From: Cryptomeria japonica | Taxonomy: Eukaryota; Streptophyta; Pinopsida; Cupressales; Cupressaceae | DNA length: 64,000 nucleotides | Reading direction: 5' to 3' | Assembly (NCBI RefSeq): GCF_030272615.1 | Contig: NC_081414.1 | Span: 762,109,648 to 762,173,647 of the forward strand | Part shown: piece after piece, positions 57,661 through 64,000 of the stretch | Position numbering within the stretch: position 1 is the first letter of the stretch | Layout of the letters: each line of letters starts with the position of its first letter | The notes under the pieces: model-generated | What the model was told of the DNA's origin: nothing | The model's input: only the letters and a program-made list of their open reading frames with translations | Databases searched by the model: none | Program-made: the position numbers and the translations under genes

Positions 57661-60255
57661 CTCTAACAATACACCAAATTGAACCATATCCCTAAACCAA
57701 ATTGAACCCTAACCCTAATTTAATTGAATAATAAACCAAACTCTAACCCTAATTAGACTCAAATCTTAAGCCTAACTATAATTAAACCCTTATCACAATC
57801 AAATCATACTACAATTCAACCCTAACTATAATTAACTATAACCCATTAAACCCTAACTAAGATTTTTCTCTAATTGAACCCCAACCCTAAGCTAATATTA
57901 ATCCTTAACCCTAATTGTGCTTAAACCATAATGTTAATTAAACTATAACTCAAACAATATTTGTAACATAACCATAACCCTGAGATTCATCCTACAATAG
58001 TAGTTCCTTAATTAAAGTCTAGCCCAAACCCTAACCCTAATTAGCCTTCAATCCTAATTTAGCCCTAAGCCTAATGTATTTGAATCATAACCCTAATTCT
58101 AACCTAAACAAATTTTAGTATTATATTAAACCTAACTATAATAAAAATATTACCATAATTAAACCCTAACCCTGATAATATCTGTAATAGAGACCTGATT
58201 CAACCCCAATCTAATCATCATTAACCCTTAACCATAACCAAATCATAACTATACCAAAACCTAATCATAATCAAACCCTAACCCTAATCATAACGAAAAA
58301 TTTATCCTAACCACAATCAAAATCAAATCTAACTGTAATAAAAACCTATAATTAAACCCTACCTCCAATATTAAACCGAACCATAATTTTAGGTTAACGT
58401 TAACCCTAAACCTAATCTTACCATAATTGAAACCTAATCATAACCTAACACTAAACATAACTATAACCCCATATAATTTTAAAACACCTACAACTTCAAC
58501 CCTCATCTAACAACAACTGAACCATAACCCTAAATTAAATTATAACCCTCATTGGACTCTAATCCTAATTGAATTCTAGCCCAAACCCTAACCCTAATTA
58601 AACTTTAATCCTAATTTAACTCTACTCCTAATGTAATTGAATCATTACCCTAATTGAACTTTAATCCTAATTTAACCCAAACCATAATGTAATTGAATCA
58701 TAACCCTAATTGAACTCTTATGTTAAGCCTTACCATATTTAAACCCTAACCTTGACAATATCCATAAACTAGACCTAATTGAACCCCAATCTAACCATCA
58801 TCAAATCCTAACCATAAGCAAACCATAATTGTACCAAACCCTAATCATAATCAAACCTTAACCCAAATCATAATTAAACCCTAATCTTAACTATAATCAA
58901 ACCCTAACCCTAATCATAACCAAAACCTAACTATAACCATAATCAAACCCTAATCATGTAGTCAAACTCAAATCTAACCATAATTAAAACCTAGAATTAA
59001 ACCCTACCTCCAATCTTAACCCTATTCCTAATTTTAGCTTAACATTAACCCTAAACCTAATCTTACCATAATTAAAACCAAACCATAACATAACCCTAAA
59101 CTTCACTATAACCGTAGAGAATTAAACAATATCCCTAGCCCTAACCCTAACTTAACCCTAACCCTAACAATAATCATTAGCCTTAACCCCAAACCTAATC
59201 CTAACCCTAACCCTAACCTTAACCCGAAACTTATCCCTAATCCTAAGAGTAAATCCTATCCATAATCCTAATCCTAACCTTAAACTCTAACCCAAACCAT
59301 ATCCCTAACCCTAACCTTAATCTTGAATCCTAATCCCAACCATAATCCTCACCCTAACCCTAAGAATGATGTAAATCATAACCCTAAACCATGACATTAA
59401 TCATAACCCCAACCTTAAGCCTAACCCTAACTATGATGTAAACCCTAACCCTAGCCATAATCCTAACTATAACCCTAACCATAATCCTAAACCTAACCTT
59501 AAACCCAACCGTGATGTAAACAATAAACCTAACCATAACAAAAAATAATAACCCTAATCATATTCCTTACCCTAACCCTAATCATAATGCTAACCTAACC
59601 ATAATCATAAACCCTAACCCTAACAATAATCCCACCCTAAACTTAACCCTAACCCAAATTGAAACTTAAACCTAATCTATTCCTAACCTTAATCTAGCCC
59701 AAACCCTAATCCTAATTGAACTTGAATACTAATTCAATCCTAACTTTAATGTAATTGAACCATAACCCTAATTCTAACCCTAACTTTGATATAAACCCTA
59801 AAGTAATTGTAACCCTGACATGATACCCTTACCATTAACTTAAGGTTAACACTAAACCCTAACCATAATCCTAAACCAAAAGCAAACCCTAATCCTAATG
59901 ATAGCCCTAACCATGATATAAGCCTTAACCCTGATCATAATGGTAACATTAACTCTAATCCAAAACATAACCATAAACCAAATCCTAATCCTAACCATAC
60001 CCCCAGTTATAATTCCAACCCTAACCCTAACTGTAATTATGCTTACCTTAACCCTACCTTTGATGTAAACACTAAGTTATATAATTGTAACCCTGACACT
60101 AAACCTTGACCCTAACCATAAATCTAACCCTAATATTAAACCGTAACCAAAACCCAAACCCTAAACATGATATAAACCCTAACCCAAACCATGATGTAAA
60201 CCTTACCCCGGACCATAACACTAACCTTAACCCTAATCCTAACCATAACCATAAT
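57661..60255 (+). repeat. degenerate CCCTAA array C, first unit
   Basis: Dense AACCCTAA wording in the opposite orientation to array B. Towards its end it carries ATAACCATAAACCAAATCC, CTAACCATACCCCC (59991-60004) and CCTACCTTTGATGTAAAC (60053-60070), the inverted counterparts of array B landmarks, then block G. Confidence 0.85.
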
Positions 60256-60540
60256 ACTTCTCATTAAATAAAGTTTAATATATCTTAGAGTTAAGTATTT
60301 GCTTTGATCTTGCAACAAATATATATTATTAAAAATAGTCTAAATAGATATATTAAATTTCATATATCTCCATGTAATATATAATATTATAATATAATTT
60401 ATTTTAATAAAAAGATTTATTAAATAACTGATTCTAATTTAACTTGAACCCTTACCCAAAGCATTAATTTAACTTGAACCCTTACCCAAAGCATTATCCT
60501 ACAATAATAACTGTAATCGTTATAGCTATCATCGCATACT
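60256..60540 (+). repeat. boundary block G, copy 2, and following island
   Basis: It contains TATTTGCTTTGATCTTGCAA (60296-60315), a TAGTCTAAATAGATA stretch, a 31-base duplication (CTTGAACCCTTACCC at 60442 and 60473), and an island TAGCTATCATCGCATACTAT (60521-60540) that matches 47463-47481 inverted. Confidence 0.75.
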
Positions 60541-61070
60541 ATCTTCCATTGCAATCTTAACCCTAACTCTAACCCAAATCCTAATTATAATTCTAACCCT
60601 AAACCCAACCTTTACCCTAACCATGATCCTATACCAGAACCAAAACATGATGCTAACCCTAACCATGATATACACCCTAAGTATTATCATATTCCTAACC
60701 CTAATCATAACCCTAACCATAATATAAACCTTAACCCTGACCATAATACGAACCTTAACCCTAATCCAAAACATAACCATAAACTAAATCGTAATCCTAA
60801 CCATACCCCCGAGTTATAATTGTAAGCCTGACACTAACCCTAATATTAAACTGCAACCATAACCCTAACCCTAACCATAATCCTAATTGTAATCCTAAAC
60901 CTTAAAGCTAACCATAAACCTAAACCAAATCCAAACCCTAACGTTGATGCTGACCCTAACCATTATCATAACCCTAACCCTAATCATAAATCTAATTTGA
61001 ACCATGATGTAAACCTTAACCCTAACCATAACACTAACCTTAACCCTAATGCTAACCATAACCATAATAC
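60541..61070 (+). repeat. degenerate CCCTAA array C, second unit
   Basis: A second, shorter copy with the same landmark order: CTAACCATACCCCCGAG at 60797-60813 and CATAACACTAACCTTAACCC just before block G copy 3. Confidence 0.8.
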
Positions 61071-61377
61071 TTGTGATTAAATAAAATTTTATATTATCAT
61101 TAAATAAAGTTTTATATTATCTTAGATTTTAGTATTTGCTTTGATCTTGCAACACAAATATATTATATAAAATAGTCTAAATAGATATTTAAAATTTCAT
61201 ATATCTCTACATAATAATATAATAATATTATAATATAATTTATTTTAGTACAAAAGAATAGAAAATAATAATAATTGCAATAATAATATTACATATTAAT
61301 GCAACAAACATTAATAGTATAATATTATATAGTTCTATTTTGAATTTTTTTATTGTTTCCCATGTTGCCGCGACTGC
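61071..61377 (+). repeat. boundary block G, copy 3
   Basis: It repeats GTATTTGCTTTGATCTTGCA (61132-61151) and TAGTCTAAATAGATA, extends through AT-rich sequence and ends GTTGCCGCGACTGC, the inverted counterpart of the outer end of copy 1. Confidence 0.7.
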
Positions 61378-61553
61378 TACTAGCTTACATATATTTGATT
61401 TTAATCAAATATATATATAATACACCAAAATATATCTTTTTCAAGACGCCTATTTTTATCATGTACCCCGAAATCTAATAGGCACCTCGAAAAGAATATA
61501 TCTCGACGTATTATATATATATTTGATTAAAATCAAATATATGTAAGCTAGTA
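61378..61553. repeat. 176-base inverted repeat (MITE-like hairpin)
   Basis: TACTAGCTTACATATATTTG at the left end is the exact inverse of the right end. The arms align for about 75 bases around a short GTACCCCG-containing centre, and each arm contains its own ATTTGATTTTAATCAAAT palindrome. Confidence 0.85.
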
Positions 61554-62879
61554 AGTTATTGAGCCCCCACACAGGTTTCTCTCCTTAAATGAAGCGGCAA
61601 AGTTTGCATTGCCACTCATCCAAAACCCCAGTCAAAACCCTAGAAGACAAGAGGGAAAACTTCAGTAGCTTTCCACTTCAAATTATATTTACCACATACC
61701 AAAAAAAATATTTAAATTATATTGTATGTACATTTTTTTTTTCCTTCATTGACATCGAGTTTTTTGTATTTACATTTTAAATGTCTTAACATTATTCAAA
61801 AAATCATCAAAAATATATATTTTAAAAGGAACATTATAATATGAAATTATATATATATATATAAATTTATAATTTTGATGAGCTATATTTTGTTTTATGT
61901 GGTATTTATTTCAAAAATATTAAGTTTATAATTAGTATTAATATCTTGACATGTGAATGGTTGCCAAATTTAAGCTAAAAAAATAGAAATTAACATGAAT
62001 ATACACATCATTTCACTCCAGTCTCTACCTCTTGCTACTGTCAACATTAATTAATTAAATTCATAACCATATATAAAACAAACTCTTAAACCAATATCTA
62101 ATAATTTAATTAACTTTTGTAATCCATATTTACTATGCTAAATATTTCATAAAGTTTTACTAGTTTCTTTTTTATTTAAAGGTGAAATCGAAAAAAAAAA
62201 AAGTACTATTAATTTTTTTTCTTTTACATTTAAAACATTAAAATAAATCATTAATCTTACCAAAAGAAAGAGTAAGTAATTTTCTTTAAAATAAATAAAA
62301 TAAAATATTATTTAAAATAGTTATAGTAATTATTTTATTTCTAAATTTTAATTATTGGAAAAAGAAAAGAAAAAATAGTTTACTAGGAAATCTTTAAAAG
62401 AAAGGATTGTGAATCAATTAAATATTTCAAAGGTTGGATGTGACCTACCTTGAATGCAACAAGATTGATTCTTCTTTGTTCTTCCTTAGTTCCAATCCTT
62501 TAGCCAAATCTAGCACCTTCTATTGGAATGGGCATCAAATCTTAAATCTAGAAGACCAACTAATCTCCACATGCACAGAGTTGCAAAATGAATGTCATTT
62601 GTTTTCCTTTCTCATAAAAAGGTTCTTTTAGTATATAGGGTGAGGTTATGCTTTAGTTTAGTTAAGATCATGACAAATGTCTCCATCTTATAACACAAGA
62701 CAACCAATATTAGAGAAGAGATAAAATCTTATCAAGACAACTAACATTTCTAGAAGATTCCTACTACTTTTAGTAATTTTATCATGTGAACAACTTTCCT
62801 TTTATTTGTGGAAACCCAAATTGAATATTTCAGGGCACTTTTGAAGTTTCTAAATACCTCTAAAATGAAATATAGATTT
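61554..62879. other. AT-rich stretch, no gene seen
   Basis: Only short frames and poly-A/T runs. Nothing identifiable. Confidence 0.4.
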
Positions 62880-63584
62880 AAAAATGTGAGTCCCTTACAT
62901 ATATTTTCCCATGACCTACAATGACATCTTACATCATATATATACATTCTCGGGACCTAAACAATTAGGTCGAACACCTAAAAGATAATACAATAAATTC
63001 ATAACTTAAACCGATAATCAAATGATCAACCAAGTCAGCTTAGGCCAAAATAAATGTAAACCAATCCTTAAATCTCATCGTTAACGCATCGGGAACATCC
63101 TCCAGCACGTTACATAAATCAGTCCATAACCTAGATAATACCAGGACCCAATATAGGTCCACACACGCCAAAGAAATGATCCCAATCAGCCAAGTCTCGA
63201 ACACGATCACCATTAGCATCTTGAATCTCTACTAGAAGCCGCACCAACACCACTTATGCACATCATCAAAGATCTTAACAAAGCTCTGCCAGTGAAACCC
63301 TCGCTAGAACAACAAACCAAGCTTGCTAGCATACAGGATAACATTCGATCACCAAATCAAAACCAACTGACTAAATATGAATCTTAGTAGCATGAATAAG
63401 CCAATTCCATAAGCCAAGACATATCAAATCATACCGAATAATCATGATCTAATCCAAGCATCCTATTGGGGCCAATCAGATACCGATAAATAGCCAAAGC
63501 AGCTAGTGTAGCTGGTTTTGCTAGTGTTGCCATCAATGACAAACATCAATGCAACACATAATCAATCCCTCCAAATTTCCAACA
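62880..63584 (-). repeat. LTR of a copia-style element on the minus strand
   Basis: On the minus strand it begins TGTTGGAAATTTGGAGG at 63584, directly after a polypurine tract. The far end is not clear; about 62880 is a guess from the change in base composition. It belongs to the same general type as the LTRs at 1538 and 33983 but is diverged from them. Confidence 0.5.
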
Positions 63585-64000
63585 TTCTCCCCCTTTCGCA
63601 TTGATGGCAACACTAGATGTGAAAAATATCCAAGTGTGAAGAAATTTCAAACAAGTACCCCCCAATAGAAGATAGCCAACAATCTCCCACAACATTATAT
63701 GACAATGAAGTTCCAAACAAAACATCTCTGTATCAATTAACCATCCATAGACCTGAACCAAACTCCCCCAATGGGATACAATTAATCTAAAATTATGTCC
63801 CTCCAATAATCTCCCCTTTCTACTAACATCTCTGTTACGCTATATATTACACATAAGTATCTCTCCCCTTAATGTATATAACTCCATATGTTTTTTTTTC
63901 ACATGCATATCTCTCCCCCTTTGACATCAATGCCATAAATCCGACAAAAGTATCAAAGCAAATTCATAGACCACAGAATCACAAGGCTAACTACTCCCCC
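63585..64000 (-). mobile_element. 3' internal end of a copia-style element, minus strand
   Basis: On the minus strand, ATTGATGTCAAAGGGGGAGA (inverse of about 63911-63930) and CCATCAATGCGAAAGGGGGA (inverse of 63587-63606) precede the LTR, the same double purine-tract pattern as at 1370-1537. No coding frame reaches this far, and the element continues beyond the window. Confidence 0.6.

Noticed and set aside
57661-61070. A true chromosome end
   Set aside because: The arrays are internal, degenerate, in both orientations, and flanked by unique sequence and retroelements.

Overview
This is a plant nuclear window that is almost entirely repetitive and AT-rich. No prokaryotic signature is visible. 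It holds plant-type Ty1/copia, Ty3/gypsy and LINE retroelements, and the last exon of a plant hexose transporter entered through an AG splice acceptor. Low gene density and many old, stop-riddled elements fit a large-genome seed plant. A gymnosperm is my best guess, but nothing in the window proves it.

Layout, left to right. 1-2360: 3' part and 3' LTR of a copia-style element. 4177-4440 (minus): a small coiled-coil gene whose paralog, promoter included, lies at 41780-42094 (minus). 5203-5544: a LINE RNase H fragment. 8638-9395: a possible copia LTR. 10078-11741 (minus): a compact gag-only copia element with both LTRs and a 5-bp target duplication. 13131-20142: an AT-rich satellite interrupted by a nearly intact 6.1-kb LINE (13446-19530) with a 15-bp target duplication. 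20143-20859: a degenerate CCCTAA array, itself interrupted by a 13-kb Ty3/gypsy element (20860-33930). That element has lost RT, RNase H and most of integrase but carries an antisense plant-mobile-domain relic. 33983-34688: a partial copia-type LTR. 34735-38040: an old LINE with RNase H. 38187-39863: an unrecognised coiled-coil reading frame with a LINE-like 3' tail. 43400-45540 and 53449-54390 (minus): relics of LINE ORF1. 46463-51350 and 57661-61377: long, degenerate TTAGGG/CCCTAA blocks with shared landmarks. The first contains a 1.1-kb foldback element. 55186-55689: last exon of a sugar transporter. 62880-64000 (minus): LTR and 3' internal end of another copia-type element.

The only plausible host genes are the coiled-coil pair and the transporter exon. 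Everything else recognisable is retroelement or repeat. The nesting gives a relative history: satellite and telomere-like blocks first, then gypsy and copia insertions, with the full-length LINE apparently the youngest. The most unusual structure is the family of telomere-like blocks. They are not simple arrays but inverted and tandem copies of one longer unit with a fixed order of landmarks and a non-telomeric boundary block.
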